64,000 nucleotides of DNA from NCBI RefSeq assembly GCF_016584105.1, contig NZ_NRSM01000012.1:1-64000 (forward strand), read 5' to 3'. A program made the position numbers and the translations under genes. The stretch is from Ectothiorhodospira shaposhnikovii. GTDB lineage: Bacteria > Pseudomonadota > Gammaproteobacteria > Ectothiorhodospirales > Ectothiorhodospiraceae. Shown here piece by piece: positions 32,530 to 43,188 of this stretch; position 1 is the stretch's first letter, and each line of letters starts with the position of its first letter. The notes under the pieces are model-generated. The model was not told the origin of the DNA. It saw only the letters and a program-made list of their open reading frames with translations, and made no database searches.

Positions 32530-33621
32530 TCAGACGTTGAACCGGAAGTGCACCACATCCCCTTCCTTCATGATGTACTCCTTGCCCTCCAGACGCCATT
32601 TGCCGGCATCCTTGGCACCCTGCTCGCCCTTGCAGTTGACGTAGTCGTCATAGCCGATGACTTCGGCACGGATGAAGCCCTTCTCGAAGTCCGTGTGGAT
32701 GGCGCCGGCCGCCCGGGGCGCGGTGGCGCCACGCTTGACGGTCCAGGCACGGACTTCCTTGACCCCGGCGGTGAAGAAGGTCTGCAGACCCAGCAGTTCG
32801 TAGGCGGCCCGGATCACCCGGTCCAGCCCGGCCTCTTCCAGACCCATCTCACCCAGGAATTCGGCCTTGTCGGCCTCGTCCAGCTGGGCGATCTCCGCCT
32901 CCATGGCGGCACAGACGGGCACGACCTGGGCCTGTTCCGTGGCAGCGTGTTCCCGCACCCGATCCAGCAGCGGATTATTCTCGAAACCATCCTCATTGAC
33001 GTTGGCAATGTACATGGTGGGCTTGGCGGTGATGAGCTGCAATTCCCGTAGCAGCAGGCGCTCGTCATCATCCAGCTCGGCACTGCGGGCGGGACGGCCC
33101 TCGGCCAGCACCGCCTGTACCTTCTCGGCCACCTGCTTGCGGGTGATGGCATCCTTGTTGCCGGACTTGGCGTTGCGGGCAAGCCGGGTCAGGGCCTTTT
33201 CCACGGTCTCCAGGTCCGCCAGGGCCAGCTCGGTATGAATGACCTCGATGTCGGACAGGGGGTCCACCTTGCCGGCGACGTGAATCACGTCGTCATTTTC
33301 AAAACAGCGCACCACGTGGGCGACGGCATCGGTCTCGCGGATGTGGGCCAGGAACTGGTTACCCAGGCCTTCGCCCTTGGAGGCACCGGCCACCAGGCCG
33401 GCGATGTCCACAAATTCCACGGTGGTGGGCAACACCCGCTCCGGGGAGACGATCCCGGCCAGGACCTTGAGCCGGGGATCAGGCACCGGCACCACACCCA
33501 CATTGGGGTCAATGGTGCAGAAGGGGTAGTTTTCCGCCTGAATGCCCGCCTTGGTGAGGGCATTGAAGAGGGTGGATTTGCCCACATTGGGCAGGCCGAC
33601 GATGCCGCATTTCAAGCTCAT
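32530..33621 (-). CDS. ychF: Ribosome-binding ATPase YchF (Obg family)
   Basis: A 363-residue P-loop protein. G1 is [10 protein letters not shown]3 is DIAGL, and the NKxD box that gives GTP specificity reads NVNE as in YchF, which prefers ATP. A coiled coil lies in the middle, and the C-terminal TGS-like domain contains [19 protein letters not shown]. It binds ribosomes and influences stress responses and start-site choice. It forms the classic ychF-pth-rplY-prs block on the minus strand and is the last gene before the defence island. Confidence 0.97.
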   Translation of the reverse strand: MSLKCGIVGLPNVGKSTLFNALTKAGIQAENYPFCTIDPNVGVVPVPDPRLKVLAGIVSPERVLPTTVEFVDIAGLVAGASKGEGLGNQFLAHIRETDAVAHVVRCFENDDVIHVAGKVDPLSDIEVIHTELALADLETVEKALTRLARNAKSGNKDAITRKQVAEKVQAVLAEGRPARSAELDDDERLLLRELQLITAKPTMYIANVNEDGFENNPLLDRVREHAATEQAQVVPVCAAMEAEIAQLDEADKAEFLGEMGLEEAGLDRVIRAAYELLGLQTFFTAGVKEVRAWTVKRGATAPRAAGAIHTDFEKGFIRAEVIGYDDYVNCKGEQGAKDAGKWRLEGKEYIMKEGDVVHFRFNV

Positions 33622-33682
33622 GGGAGGGTCCGGGTGGGATCAGGTGGAAAATCAGGATGGAAGAAGAGACAAACCGGGTCAA

Positions 33683-34264
33683 TCACGCCGAGTGCAGTCG
33701 GTTCATGGCCTTCTGCAGTCCCTCGGACAACAGCAGGGGCATGAGGTCGGCGGCACGATCAACGGCGTCCATGATCAGGGGCTCTTCCTCGCGGGAGGGA
33801 CGGTTGAGCACGAACCCGACCACCTGCTCGCGACGCCCGGGATGGCCTACCCCCAGCCGCAGGCGCATGAAGTCCTGCCCCTGTTGGGCCATGATGTCCC
33901 GCAGGCCGTTGTGCCCGCCATGACCACCCCCGCGCTTGAGACGGGCCGTGCCCGGAGGCAGGTCGATCTCGTCGTGGGCCACCAGCACGGAGGTGATGGG
34001 AAGCTTGTAGAACTGGGTCAGCAACCGGATGGGCTGCCCGCTGTGATTCATGTAGGTCTGGGGCTTGATCAGCCAGATTTCCTGCCCCTCGATGCGGATG
34101 CGCGCCGTTTCGCCGGCAAACTTGTTCTCCAGGCGAAACTGGCCGCCATGACGGCGGGCCAGCTCATCCACGAACCAGAACCCGGCGTTGTGCCGGGTCA
34201 TGGCGTAGTCGGGGCCGGGATTTCCCAGCCCCGCGATGACCTGAACGGTGTCTTTGTCAGCCAC
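33683..34264 (-). CDS. pth: Peptidyl-tRNA hydrolase
   Basis: A 193-residue protein, the normal size for bacterial Pth. It has GLGNPGPDYAMTRHNAGFW, which holds the catalytic His and the Asn that positions substrate, and the conserved HDEIDLPPG and GHGGHNGLRDI blocks. It releases tRNA from stalled peptidyl-tRNA. The only in-frame start that fits the family is GTG at 34264; AAAGGA lies about 12 bases upstream. It stands between rplY and ychF as in many gammaproteobacteria. Confidence 0.97.
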   Translation of the reverse strand: MADKDTVQVIAGLGNPGPDYAMTRHNAGFWFVDELARRHGGQFRLENKFAGETARIRIEGQEIWLIKPQTYMNHSGQPIRLLTQFYKLPITSVLVAHDEIDLPPGTARLKRGGGHGGHNGLRDIMAQQGQDFMRLRLGVGHPGRREQVVGFVLNRPSREEEPLIMDAVDRAADLMPLLLSEGLQKAMNRLHSA

Positions 34265-34307
34265 TGGCAGGTGTCATCCTTTTCTTGCGGTCGGAAAAGA
34301 AGGCGGC

Positions 34308-34931
34308 TTATGCCTCGCCTTCACCCTCGGACTCCTCGGCAGCGCTACCGCCACGGGTCTTCAGCACGCTGACCACCGGCAGATCATGATCCGGACCCTG
34401 GGCCAGGGCCACGATGCTCACGCCTTCCGGCAGCTGGATCTGGGACAGATGCAGGGAGTCGCCCACATTCATCTCGGCCACGTCCACCTCGATGAACTCG
34501 GGCAGATTCTTGGGCAGGCACTCCACTTCCACTTCCACCGCCTGGTGGCTGATCATGCCGCCACCGGTCTTCACACCCACGCAGATGTCTTCGTTGATGA
34601 AGTGCAGGGGCACATGCACCTTCAGGGCCTGGTCTTCGGTGACGCGCTGCAGATCCATGTGCAGGACCATCTGCTTGACCGGATGACGCTGCAGGTCGCG
34701 CAGGATGACCCGCTCGGATCTGCCGTCGATCTTCAGGGTCAGGATGTGGGAGTAGAAGGCTTCATGGGCCAGGCTCAACCACACGGCGTTGTGGTCCAGG
34801 GTGATGGCTTCGGGCGCCTTGTCGGCACCGTAGACGATGGCGGGCAGCTTGCCGGCGCGACGCAGGCGGCGGCTCGCACCCTTGCCCTGGTCCGCGCGCG
34901 GTTCGGCTTGCAGTTCAAAATTGACACTCAT
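34308..34931 (-). CDS. rplY: Ribosomal protein bL25, long (CTC/TL5) form
   Basis: A 207-residue protein: N-terminal 5S-rRNA-binding L25 domain (about 1-92; [18 protein letters not shown]) plus the C-terminal TL5/CTC beta-domain (about 95-190; [35 protein letters not shown]) and an acidic tail. E. coli L25 lacks the second domain. The ATG at 34931 gives the family N-terminus SVNFELQAE; the longer open frame is discarded. It follows prs by about 80 bases on the same strand. Confidence 0.96.
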   Translation of the reverse strand: MSVNFELQAEPRADQGKGASRRLRRAGKLPAIVYGADKAPEAITLDHNAVWLSLAHEAFYSHILTLKIDGRSERVILRDLQRHPVKQMVLHMDLQRVTEDQALKVHVPLHFINEDICVGVKTGGGMISHQAVEVEVECLPKNLPEFIEVDVAEMNVGDSLHLSQIQLPEGVSIVALAQGPDHDLPVVSVLKTRGGSAAEESEGEGEA

Positions 34932-35009
34932 GTCGGTTCTCCAGTCATACAAACAAAAAGCCTCTCCCGCGACCAGGAGAGGCAGTGGCGATCAACCCGT
35001 GCCTGTTCA

Positions 35010-35984
35010 TCAGTCGATGAACAGGGAGCTGACCGATTCCTCGCGGTTGATGCGACGGATGGTTTCCGCCAGCATGCCGGCAACACTGAGCTGCTTGATG
35101 CGGCCACAGGCCTTGGCCTCGGGACGCAGCGGCAGGGTGTCGGTAACCACCAGCTCGTCGAGCTGGGAGTTGTTGATGTTTTCGATGGCGGGACCGGAGA
35201 GCACCGGATGGGTGGCATAGGCCATGACCTTGGATGCCCCGTGGTCCTTGAGGGCCTTGGCGGCCTGGCACAGGGTGCCGGCGGTGTCCACCAGATCGTC
35301 GATGATGATGCAGGTCTTGTCTTCCACATCCCCGATGATGTGCATCACCTGGGACTCGTTGGGCTTGGGACGCCGCTTGTCGATGATGGCCAGTTCCGCG
35401 TCATCCAGGCGCTTGGCCAGGGCGCGGGCGCGAACCACGCCGCCGACGTCGGGAGACACCACCAGCAGGTTGGGGATCTTCTGGCGCCAGATGTGGCCCA
35501 GCAGCACCGGCGAGGCATAGACGTTGTCCACCGGCACGTTGAAGAAGCCCTGCACCTGATCGGCATGCACATCCACCGTGAGCACCCGGTCGGCGCCGAC
35601 GGCCTCAAGCATGTTGGCCACCACCTTGGCGGAGATGGGCACGCGGGCGGAACGCACCCGGCGATCCTGGCGGGAATAACCGAAATAGGGAATGACGGTG
35701 GTGATGCGACCGGCAGAGGCCCGGCGCAGGGCGTCCACCATGATCAGCAATTCCATCAGATTGTCGTTGGTGGGCGCGCCGGTGGACTGGACGATGAAGA
35801 CGTCCCGACCACGCACGTTCTCCAGGATTTCCACCTGCACTTCACCATCGCTGAAGCGGCCGACGACGGCCTTGCCCAGCGGCAGGTTCAGGTGGTTGAC
35901 GACACTTTGTGCCAATTGGGGAGTGGCATTCCCCGCGAAGACCATCATCTTGGATTTTTCCACCACTGTGGACCTGGGCAGCAT
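35010..35984 (-). CDS. prs: Ribose-phosphate pyrophosphokinase (PRPP synthase)
   Basis: The enzyme makes PRPP from ribose 5-phosphate and ATP for nucleotide, His and Trp synthesis. It shows [13 protein letters not shown], the ATP loop [15 protein letters not shown], the PRPP-binding [12 protein letters not shown] and a flexible loop near DKRRPKP. Most relatives begin two to four residues before the MMVFAGN block. The ATG at 35984 gives 324 residues; GTG codons at 35966 or 35963 would give 318-319, closer to the usual length, so the start is uncertain. The tRNA-Gln gene lies upstream and rplY downstream, the standard gammaproteobacterial order. Confidence 0.96.
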   Translation of the reverse strand: MLPRSTVVEKSKMMVFAGNATPQLAQSVVNHLNLPLGKAVVGRFSDGEVQVEILENVRGRDVFIVQSTGAPTNDNLMELLIMVDALRRASAGRITTVIPYFGYSRQDRRVRSARVPISAKVVANMLEAVGADRVLTVDVHADQVQGFFNVPVDNVYASPVLLGHIWRQKIPNLLVVSPDVGGVVRARALAKRLDDAELAIIDKRRPKPNESQVMHIIGDVEDKTCIIIDDLVDTAGTLCQAAKALKDHGASKVMAYATHPVLSGPAIENINNSQLDELVVTDTLPLRPEAKACGRIKQLSVAGMLAETIRRINREESVSSLFID

Positions 35985-36176
35985 GATTCCAACAATGTCC
36001 GGTTGCGAGCAGAGCGGATGACAGGGCTGCGCCAGCGGGGCTGACGCGGGCCACCCTGCCGGCGAAAGGACGCACCGGCCCGCGCCATAGCGTAAACGCC
36101 GCCAGCCGGTGACCGTCACGGGGACGATGAACCGGTGGCGGCGCTGGCCTGGCGATGGCAGGCAACGTCTGAAGAA

Positions 36177-36251
36177 TGGCTGGGCCGGCAGGATTCGAAC
36201 CTGCGAATGCCGGGATCAAAACCCGGTGCCTTACCACTTGGCGACGGCCCA
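36177..36251 (-). tRNA. tRNA-Gln (anticodon TTG)
   Basis: A 75-base tRNA with encoded CCA. Acceptor stem TGGGCCG/CGGCCCA, anticodon stem CCGGG/CCCGG around TTTTGAT (anticodon TTG) and T-arm GGTTCGAATCC are all seen. It lies between ispE and prs, its usual place in many gammaproteobacteria. Confidence 0.96.
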
Positions 36252-36269
36252 ATAAATCGTGTGACTCGT

Positions 36270-37151
36270 TTATTCCTGCACGGCAGTGGCAGCCTGAAGC
36301 AGCGCCCTGCGTCGATGTAGCGGAGACTGGTTGCAACCATGAGCCACAAACCCCGCCCATCCGCCCGGCAGACAGTCACGGGCGGCGCGGGCGGCTTCTT
36401 CCGTCTCGAAGATGCCGAACACACAGCTGCCGGTACCCGTCATGCGCGCCGTCACACCCTGTCGTTGCAGCCATTCCAGGGCTTTTGCCACCTCCGGAAA
36501 GCGCCGACAGACGACCGGCTCACATACGTTGCCTGCTCGTCCTGCAAGAAAGTCCGCTATTTTGATGGGTGGACAGTCCCGTGTCAATCCAGGATCGGTA
36601 AAGATCGCCCCGGTGGGCACCATCACGCCGGGATGCACCACCAGATACCAGGGCTCCGGCGGCGACACCGGCGCCAGCCGCTCCCCAACCCCTTCCGCCC
36701 AGGCGGCATGGCCGCGCACGAACACCGGCACGTCCGCACCCAGCTTCAGGCCCATGTCGGCAAGGGCATCATCGTCCAGCCCGGTTTCCCAGAGGGCATT
36801 GAGAGCCACCAGCACCGTGGCCGCATCGGAGCTGCCGCCTCCCAGCCCGCCTCCCATGGGCAGGCGCTTGTGGACCCGGATGGCCACGCCGCTGGGATGG
36901 CCGGTGACGGCCTTGAGGGCCCGGGCGGCCCGCACGGTCAGATCATCGTCATGAGCCACCCCGTCCAGGGCGTGCTCGGCGCACACCCGGTCCTCGTCCA
37001 GCAGGCGGAAATCCAGGGTATCCCCATGGGAAAGGAACTGAAACACGGACTGCAATTCGTGATAGCCGTCGGGACGACGACCGGTGATATGCAGGAACAG
37101 GTTGAGCTTGGCGGGGGCGGGCCAGCCCATGCAAGGGTCTTGTTGCATCAT
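36270..37151 (-). CDS. ispE: 4-diphosphocytidyl-2-C-methyl-D-erythritol kinase
   Basis: A 293-residue GHMP kinase of the MEP isoprenoid pathway; it phosphorylates CDP-methylerythritol at the 2-hydroxyl. The substrate Lys/Asn site PAPAKLNLFLHI, the ATP loop LPMGGGLGGGSSDAA and the closing TGTGSCVFG are present, with GADVPVF in the middle. The ATG overlaps the lolB stop (ATGA), so it is translated with the lolB transcript; tRNA-Gln follows 18 bases downstream. Confidence 0.97.
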   Translation of the reverse strand: MMQQDPCMGWPAPAKLNLFLHITGRRPDGYHELQSVFQFLSHGDTLDFRLLDEDRVCAEHALDGVAHDDDLTVRAARALKAVTGHPSGVAIRVHKRLPMGGGLGGGSSDAATVLVALNALWETGLDDDALADMGLKLGADVPVFVRGHAAWAEGVGERLAPVSPPEPWYLVVHPGVMVPTGAIFTDPGLTRDCPPIKIADFLAGRAGNVCEPVVCRRFPEVAKALEWLQRQGVTARMTGTGSCVFGIFETEEAARAARDCLPGGWAGFVAHGCNQSPLHRRRALLQAATAVQE

Positions 37152-37747
37152 GGTGTCATTTGCCAGTCGTCCACCACCAGGCGAACGCGTATGTCGTCGA
37201 ATTCCAGCCTCATGCGATCAGGCAGGGGCGCCGGGCCGACGGCCTCGGCGTAGCGATCGTACCCCACGTCCCAGCCGGCCTGCAGCAACCGCTGCGGCCT
37301 GCCCGCCTGATCCAGGGTTCGCCCTTCGAGCCGATCGCCGGAAGGTATGCCCAGCACCCAGTAGCGCAATCCACTGACCGGCAACTGCCAGCCCAGGGCC
37401 TGATATACCAGAAGGTCCACGTCCCGGTCGTGGTACACATCCCCTTCCGCATTGCGCAGGGTCACGCCGGCGGCATTGCCCTCCAGCGTGGCGGCATGAC
37501 GCCCGAAGGGCCCGAACAGCTGGATGTCGTAATCATCCCCCCGCTGGCGCCAGCGCAGATGGGCGTTCCATTGTTCGTCCCCCAGAAACAGCGCAATCCG
37601 GCCGCTCAAGGTCCAATCATTCTGCAAGGAGAGCAACTGCACGCGCTCCCGCCAGGCCTGTTCCCGGTCATCCACCGGCGCAGGCGGACGCACGGCACAG
37701 GCGGTAAGCAGCAGGCTCACCAGACAGACAAACCAGAATGCCCTCAT
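37148..37747 (-). CDS. lolB: Outer-membrane lipoprotein receptor LolB
   Basis: A 199-residue lipoprotein with signal and lipobox LLLTAC. The mature part has the LolB features NDWTLSGRIALF, WNAHLRWRQRGDDYDIQLFGPFG, a LLVYQALGWQLPVSGLRYWVLG strand and a final LVVDDWQ. LolB takes lipoproteins from LolA and inserts them in the outer membrane. The ATG overlaps the TPR gene stop and the 3' end overlaps ispE, giving a tightly coupled three-gene unit. Confidence 0.95.
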   Translation of the reverse strand: MRAFWFVCLVSLLLTACAVRPPAPVDDREQAWRERVQLLSLQNDWTLSGRIALFLGDEQWNAHLRWRQRGDDYDIQLFGPFGRHAATLEGNAAGVTLRNAEGDVYHDRDVDLLVYQALGWQLPVSGLRYWVLGIPSGDRLEGRTLDQAGRPQRLLQAGWDVGYDRYAEAVGPAPLPDRMRLEFDDIRVRLVVDDWQMTP

Positions 37748-39519
37748 GGATCCAGACGCTCCTTGAGCCTGAGCAGGCGTTCATGCTTCGGGTCCCGCTC
37801 CAAGGCCTTGCGCAGGATGTCCAGGGCCTCCTCCCTCTCCCCCCGCTCCCAGAGCAGGGCCGCCAGATTGCTGGCGATCTCGCCGTCCTCCATCATGCCA
37901 TGCGCCCGCCGCAGATAGACTTCCGCCTCATCCAGGCGACCCAGGCGGTAGAGGACCCAGCCCATGCTGTCAATGACTGCCGCATCATCCGGACGCTGCG
38001 CATAGGCACGACGGATATAGCCGTAGGCCTCCTCGTGGCGATCGGTGCGATCCGCCAGGGTGTAGCCCAGCGCATTGAGGGCAGCCGGGTTGTCCGGATC
38101 CTGATCCAGGATCATGGTCAGATCCGCCTCCACCTGGTCGATGCGATCCAGCCGCTCCGCCATGAGCGCCCGGGAATACAGCAGCCCCGGATTGGCGGGA
38201 TACTCCCTCAGACCCCGATCAAGGAGATCCATGCCCGCCTCGTAATCGCGGACATCCCTGAGCAGGCTGGCCTCGGCCAGATAGACCCGCACCCGCTCGC
38301 CCGGCTCATCCAGGCGATCCCGCAATGCAGACAGTTGAGCGCGGGCCCGTTCCACCTGCCCCAGCTCGCCCCTGAGCAGGGCAGCGCGCATGATGGACTC
38401 ATCGCGATGCTCGCCACGGGTGACCTGCTCATAGAAACCGATGGCCTGCTCCGGATCATCACCGGTTTCGGCAATCCGCCCCAGGTAATAGCGGGCCTCC
38501 TGAACACGGCGCCCGGTCTGCAGCACCCGCTCCAGATAGCGCCGGGCATCCTCGTACTGTTCCACCTCAATGTTGAGCAGCCCCAGGGTATAGAGCAGAT
38601 CGGCATCCCCCGGCCGTTCCCGGGCCACCCGCTCGAACTGTTGACGGGCCTCCTCGTAGCGCTCCGATTGCAACAGCAGACGGGCATAAGTGATGCGCAG
38701 ATCCACATCACCCGGGTAACGGGCCACCAGGTCATCCATGGCCCGAAGCGAGGCATCCTGCTTACCGGCCTGCCCCAGGGCCCGGGCACGCAGCACATGT
38801 GCCTCCCGCAGGTCATCATCCAGAGTCAATGCCTTTTCGGCCGCGGCCACGCCCGTCTGGGGAAGATCCTGCTGCAGGGCCAGGCTGGCAACCGCCAGAT
38901 AGGCCAGGGCCTCGTCCTCGCGGGCTTCCGCCACGAGAGTGAGCGCCGCCACCGCCGCGTGACCATTCTGGCTTCGGGCCAGCATGTTCACCAACAGACC
39001 ATAGCCATCACCCTCCACGGCCTCCATGCGCTCAAGCACGGAGAGCAGATGGGGTGCGGCCTCTTCCGGACGGCCTTCATTCACCAGCAGGGCAGCCAGT
39101 ATCTGGCGGGCTTCCAGATTCGCCGGGTCCAGTGCCAGCCAACGCTCGGCACCCGGCAGGGCCGCGACCGGATCACCGGCAAACAGGGCGATGCGGGTTG
39201 CCCGCTCGGCCACTTCGGGGTTGCGTGTACGCTGGGCTGCCCGCAGATAGTGCTCGACGGATACCTGTAGCTCCCCCTGATGCCCGGCAATCTCACCCAC
39301 AAGCAATTCATAGAGCAGGTCGGCGACACCGTTCTCCTGCGTCTCCAACGGCAACAAGTGACCTTCGGCAAGGGGTTGCCAGGGCTCGTCGAGACCCTGC
39401 CCGTCCCGGGGCAGGCCCGCACAGGCGGCCAGGAGTCCGCACAACAACACCGCCGTCAGACGGGTTGCCGGACGGCACGGAGAAAACCAGGGGAAAACGG
39501 ATCTTTGATCGGGCAGCAT
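37744..39519 (-). CDS. TPR-repeat lipoprotein upstream of lolB
   Basis: A 591-residue protein with a signal and lipobox (LCGLLAAC) followed by about 14 tetratricopeptide repeats through the whole length (e.g. DLLYTLGLLNIEVEQYEDARRYLE and AVIDSMGWVLYRLGRLDEAEVYLRRAH). It is probably a periplasmic or outer-membrane scaffold; the lolB linkage suggests a role in outer-membrane assembly or lipoprotein handling, not proven. The start at ATG 39519 places the signal near the N-terminus (about residue 15); the open frame to 39606 adds a leader without support. No clear Shine-Dalgarno. Confidence 0.88.
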   Translation of the reverse strand: MLPDQRSVFPWFSPCRPATRLTAVLLCGLLAACAGLPRDGQGLDEPWQPLAEGHLLPLETQENGVADLLYELLVGEIAGHQGELQVSVEHYLRAAQRTRNPEVAERATRIALFAGDPVAALPGAERWLALDPANLEARQILAALLVNEGRPEEAAPHLLSVLERMEAVEGDGYGLLVNMLARSQNGHAAVAALTLVAEAREDEALAYLAVASLALQQDLPQTGVAAAEKALTLDDDLREAHVLRARALGQAGKQDASLRAMDDLVARYPGDVDLRITYARLLLQSERYEEARQQFERVARERPGDADLLYTLGLLNIEVEQYEDARRYLERVLQTGRRVQEARYYLGRIAETGDDPEQAIGFYEQVTRGEHRDESIMRAALLRGELGQVERARAQLSALRDRLDEPGERVRVYLAEASLLRDVRDYEAGMDLLDRGLREYPANPGLLYSRALMAERLDRIDQVEADLTMILDQDPDNPAALNALGYTLADRTDRHEEAYGYIRRAYAQRPDDAAVIDSMGWVLYRLGRLDEAEVYLRRAHGMMEDGEIASNLAALLWERGEREEALDILRKALERDPKHERLLRLKERLDP

Positions 39520-39974
39520 GGAAAGACTATAAACCCATTTGCTTGAAAAATGAGCGCCCCTCGGGGCGTGCCAAAATCGCCGGACAGTGTAAACTAGACT
39601 GGACACCCCCAGATCGACACCGTGTCAACCGGATCGGCCGGCAAGTCAAGACCCGCCGACCGCGAAATCGCAAGCTATTGATGCGGGACATGGACGATCG
39701 GGCGGCAATCCACCAAATTGGGGCGAATCTGATACGGTCGACGGCAGAATCGGGCCAGGAAAACGGAACGGAAAACGACGCATGGCGATACACGCATGCA
39801 CCTTCTTTCCATGTTCCTTAGCACCCCGCAACGGCCGATAAGTTCCCGCCGCGAAGGGTCAATTTTCGGGCAGGTCGGTTTTCCGAGCGGACTCAAAGGG
39901 TTGAAAATCCGGGACATCTTGTCATGACTTCAATGCTGGCGCAGAATACGCTATTCCACAGGTCCTCACGTGCG
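39520..39974. promoter_or_regulatory. Divergent control region, TPR-lolB operon / hemA operon
   Basis: This 455-base gap must hold promoters for both operons. A small hairpin (CGCCC/GGGCG, 39555-39568) is followed on the minus strand by a T-run, so it could act as an attenuator-like terminator in a TPR-operon leader. A TAAACT near 39590 and a TGATAC near 39730 resemble -10 boxes, without good -35 partners. An upstream ATG at 39924 is in frame with hemA and could extend it by 17 residues. No further gene seen. Confidence 0.4.
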
Positions 39975-41249
39975 ATGCTTTTTACTCTCGGAGTCAATCA
40001 TAAATCCGCCCCGGTGGGAATTCGCGAACGGGTCGTGTTCTCCCCGGACCGCATGGACGAGGCCCTCACCGGCCTGACCCGCTCCACTCCGGTGGACGAG
40101 GCGGCAATCCTGTCCACCTGCAACCGGACGGAGATCTACTTCCGTTCCGAGGCCCACCAGCCAATGGACCGGGTACTGCACTGGATGGCGGACTTCCACC
40201 GCCTCAAGCCAGGGGAAATCCAGCCTTACATCTACCGTCACTCAGAGGCCGACACGGTCAAGCACCTGCTGCGCGTGGCCTGCGGCCTGGACTCCCTGGT
40301 GCTGGGCGAACCCCAGATCCTGGGTCAGCTCAAGGGTTCCTATCAGAGCGCCGGTGCCGCCGGCACCCTGGGCCGCCAGCTGGGCCGCCTGTTCCAGCAC
40401 GCCTTCTCGGTGGCCAAGAACGTACGCACCTCCACCGCCATCGGCTCCAGCCCGGTCTCGGTGGCCTTTGCCGCCGTCTCCCTGGCCAAGCAGATCTGGG
40501 GCGACATGAAGCCCCTCACCGCCCTCATGATCGGCGCCGGTGAAACCATCGAACTGGCAGCCCGACATCTGCACAGCAATCAGATCGGCCGCATCATCGT
40601 CGCCAACCGTACGGTGGAACGGGCCAAGGTTCTGGCCAGTGAGTTCGACGCCGAGGTCATCACCCTGTCCGAGATCCCCGCCCGTCTGGCGGAGGCCGAC
40701 ATCCTCATTTCCTCCACCGCCAGCCCCCTGCCGATCCTGGGCAAGGGCGCCGTGGAGCGTGCCCTCAAGGCCCGCAAGCGCCGCCCCATGTTCATGGTGG
40801 ACATCGCCGTGCCCCGGGACATCGAACCCGAGGTGGGCAACCTGGACAACGTCTTCCTCTACACCGTGGACGACCTGGAAGAGGTCATCCAGGAAAACCT
40901 CCAGTCCCGCCGCGAAGCGGCGCGCCAGGCGGAGGAGATCATTGAATCCCAGGTCAGTACCTTCATGGGCTGGTTGCAGGCCCAGAGCGCGGTGAGCACC
41001 ATCTGCGCCTTCCGCGACAAGGCCCATGGCCTGCAAATGGAAGTGCTGGAAAAGGCCAACCAGATGGTGGCCGCCGGCAAGTCACCGGAAGAGGCCCTGT
41101 CCTTTCTGGCCCACACCCTCACCAACAAACTGCTGCATGACCCCTGTCACACCATGAATGAGGCCGCCCGCGAAGGCCGCCTGGAACTGGTGGATGCGGC
41201 CCACGCCCTCTTCAAGCTGCCGAGTCACACCGACAAGATTCATTCGTGA
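39975..41249 (+). CDS. hemA: Glutamyl-tRNA reductase
   Basis: A 424-residue enzyme that reduces Glu-tRNA to glutamate-1-semialdehyde with NADPH, the first step of heme synthesis. It has the opening [19 protein letters not shown], the catalytic Cys in [19 protein letters not shown], the NADPH-binding [16 protein letters not shown] and a C-terminal dimerisation helix. ATG 39975 is preferred because relatives begin right at this block; ATG 39924 would add 17 non-conserved residues. Neither has a strong Shine-Dalgarno. It overlaps prfA by GTGA. Confidence 0.97.
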   Translation: MLFTLGVNHKSAPVGIRERVVFSPDRMDEALTGLTRSTPVDEAAILSTCNRTEIYFRSEAHQPMDRVLHWMADFHRLKPGEIQPYIYRHSEADTVKHLLRVACGLDSLVLGEPQILGQLKGSYQSAGAAGTLGRQLGRLFQHAFSVAKNVRTSTAIGSSPVSVAFAAVSLAKQIWGDMKPLTALMIGAGETIELAARHLHSNQIGRIIVANRTVERAKVLASEFDAEVITLSEIPARLAEADILISSTASPLPILGKGAVERALKARKRRPMFMVDIAVPRDIEPEVGNLDNVFLYTVDDLEEVIQENLQSRREAARQAEEIIESQVSTFMGWLQAQSAVSTICAFRDKAHGLQMEVLEKANQMVAAGKSPEEALSFLAHTLTNKLLHDPCHTMNEAAREGRLELVDAAHALFKLPSHTDKIHS

Positions 41250-42328
41250 AAGACTCCATTCGCCGCAAACTTGAAGATATCGCGGATCGTTTCGAGGAAC
41301 TCAGTGGCCTGCTGGCTGACCCGCAGGTCATCGGGGATCAGGACCGTTTTCGCCGCTATTCCATGGAATACAGCCAGCTGGAGCCGGTGGTCCAGAGCTG
41401 GAAGGACTATGCCGCCGCCCTGGATGAACTGGAAGCCGCCCGCCAGATGGCCCGGGACCCGGACCCGGACCTGCGAGCCATGGCCGAGGAAGAGATCCCG
41501 GCGGTATCGTCCCGGCTGCAGGCCCTGGAACTTGACCTGCAGCGGCACCTGATCCCGAAAGATCCCCACGACGAAAATAACACCTTCCTGGAAATCCGCG
41601 CCGGCACCGGCGGGGACGAGGCCGCCATCTTCGCCGGCGACCTGTTTCGCATGTACAGCCGCTATGCGGAGAGTCGTGGCTGGCAGGTGGAGCCGCTCTC
41701 CGAAAGCGAGGGCGAACACGGCGGTTACCGGGAGGTGATCGTTCGCATCATCGGGCGCGGGGTCTATTCCCGGCTCAAGTTCGAGTCCGGCGCCCACCGG
41801 GTACAGCGGGTTCCCGAGACCGAATCCCAGGGCCGCATTCACACCTCCGCTGCCACCGTCGCCGTGATGCCGGAGCCGGACGAAATGGAAATCCCCGAGA
41901 TCAACCCGGCGGACCTGCGCATCGACACCTACCGGGCCAGCGGCGCCGGCGGCCAGCACGTCAACCGTACCGATTCCGCCGTGCGTCTCACCCACCTGCC
42001 CACCGGCCTGGTGGTGGAATGCCAGGACGAGCGCTCCCAGCACAAGAACAAGGCGCGGGCCATGAGCCTGTTGGCCGCCAAACTGATCGAAATGGAAGAA
42101 ACCCGCCGCTTCCAGGAACAGAGCGCCACCCGCAAGAGTCTGGTGGGCAGCGGGGATCGCTCCGAGCGCATCCGCACCTACAACTTCCCCCAGGGGCGGG
42201 TCACGGACCATCGCATCAATCTGACCCTCTACAAGCTGGAGGCCATCATGGCCGGGGATCTGGATCCGGTCATCAATCCGCTGGTGAACGAGCATCAGGC
42301 GGAACAGCTGGCCGCCCTGGCGGACTGA
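41246..42328 (+). CDS. prfA: Peptide chain release factor 1
   Basis: A 360-residue class I release factor for UAA and UAG. The PxT anticodon-like tripeptide (in [10 protein letters not shown]) marks it as RF1, and [18 protein letters not shown] holds the GGQ that triggers hydrolysis and is methylated by PrmC. The GTG start overlaps the hemA TGA (GTGA). The hemA-prfA-prmC order is standard in gammaproteobacteria. Confidence 0.98.
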   Translation: MKDSIRRKLEDIADRFEELSGLLADPQVIGDQDRFRRYSMEYSQLEPVVQSWKDYAAALDELEAARQMARDPDPDLRAMAEEEIPAVSSRLQALELDLQRHLIPKDPHDENNTFLEIRAGTGGDEAAIFAGDLFRMYSRYAESRGWQVEPLSESEGEHGGYREVIVRIIGRGVYSRLKFESGAHRVQRVPETESQGRIHTSAATVAVMPEPDEMEIPEINPADLRIDTYRASGAGGQHVNRTDSAVRLTHLPTGLVVECQDERSQHKNKARAMSLLAAKLIEMEETRRFQEQSATRKSLVGSGDRSERIRTYNFPQGRVTDHRINLTLYKLEAIMAGDLDPVINPLVNEHQAEQLAALAD

Positions 42329-42336
42329 AGCCAGCC

Positions 42337-43188
42337 TTGCCCGCCGTTACCCTCAAGGCCCTGCTGGTCGAGGCAAGATCCGCCCTGGCCCAAGGGGACG
42401 CCCCCCGCCTGGAAGCCGAGCTGCTGCTGGCCCATGTCCTGGGCAAGGACCGCGGCTGGCTTTATGCCCATGGTGATGACATCCTGGAAGACCCGGACGC
42501 CCTGGCAGGCTTCAGGGCCCTGATACGACGCCGCGGCGAGGGCGAGCCGGTCAGCTACCTGCTGGGCTGCCGGGAATTCTGGTCCCTGAACCTCACGGTC
42601 CGCCCCGGGGTGCTGATCCCCCGCCCCGATACCGAAACCCTGGTGGAGGCGACCCTGTCGCGGCTACCCGAAGACCTGCCGGTCCGGCTGGCGGACCTGG
42701 GCACGGGCACGGGCGCCATTGCCCTGGCCCTGGCCGTGGAGCGCCCCCAATGCCGCATCGTTGCCGTTGATCGCTCGCCCGAAGCACTGGCAGTGGCACG
42801 GGAAAACGTGGCGCGGCTCGGTCTGGAAGCACAGGTGGAATGCCGACAGGGCAGCTGGTTCGAGCCACTGGCCGGTGAGCAGTTCGACCTCATCGTCTCC
42901 AACCCGCCCTATATCGCCGAAGCAGACCCCCATCTGGTACAGGGTGACCTGCGCTTTGAACCTCTCTCTGCCCTGGCTTCCGGGCCGGACGGGCTGACGG
43001 ACATCCGCCGGATCATCGAGCAGGCCCCCGGGCATCTCGGACCAGGCGGCGCATTACTGCTGGAACATGGAATGGATCAAGGCGAGGCCGTGCGGGCGCT
43101 GCTGGAGCAGCGGGGGTTTACCGAAGTGGACACAGTGCGGGATCTGGCAGGCAGGGACCGGGTGACACTGGGTATCATGGGGCGATAA
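42337..43188 (+). CDS. prmC: Release-factor glutamine methyltransferase
   Basis: A 283-residue SAM-dependent enzyme that methylates the GGQ glutamine of RF1 and RF2. It shows an N-terminal helical domain, [11 protein letters not shown], the SAM loop [15 protein letters not shown], the VDRSPEAL acidic site and the NPPY substrate motif. No ATG or GTG is near; TTG at 42337, nine bases after the prfA stop, gives the family length and is used here. The 3' end runs 14 bases into the convergent lipB gene. Confidence 0.95.
   Translation: MPAVTLKALLVEARSALAQGDAPRLEAELLLAHVLGKDRGWLYAHGDDILEDPDALAGFRALIRRRGEGEPVSYLLGCREFWSLNLTVRPGVLIPRPDTETLVEATLSRLPEDLPVRLADLGTGTGAIALALAVERPQCRIVAVDRSPEALAVARENVARLGLEAQVECRQGSWFEPLAGEQFDLIVSNPPYIAEADPHLVQGDLRFEPLSALASGPDGLTDIRRIIEQAPGHLGPGGALLLEHGMDQGEAVRALLEQRGFTEVDTVRDLAGRDRVTLGIMGR

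Noticed and set aside
34248-36044. 598-codon plus-strand frame opposite rplY and prs
   Set aside because: Shadow of two certain housekeeping genes, with low-complexity His/Gln/Gly composition.
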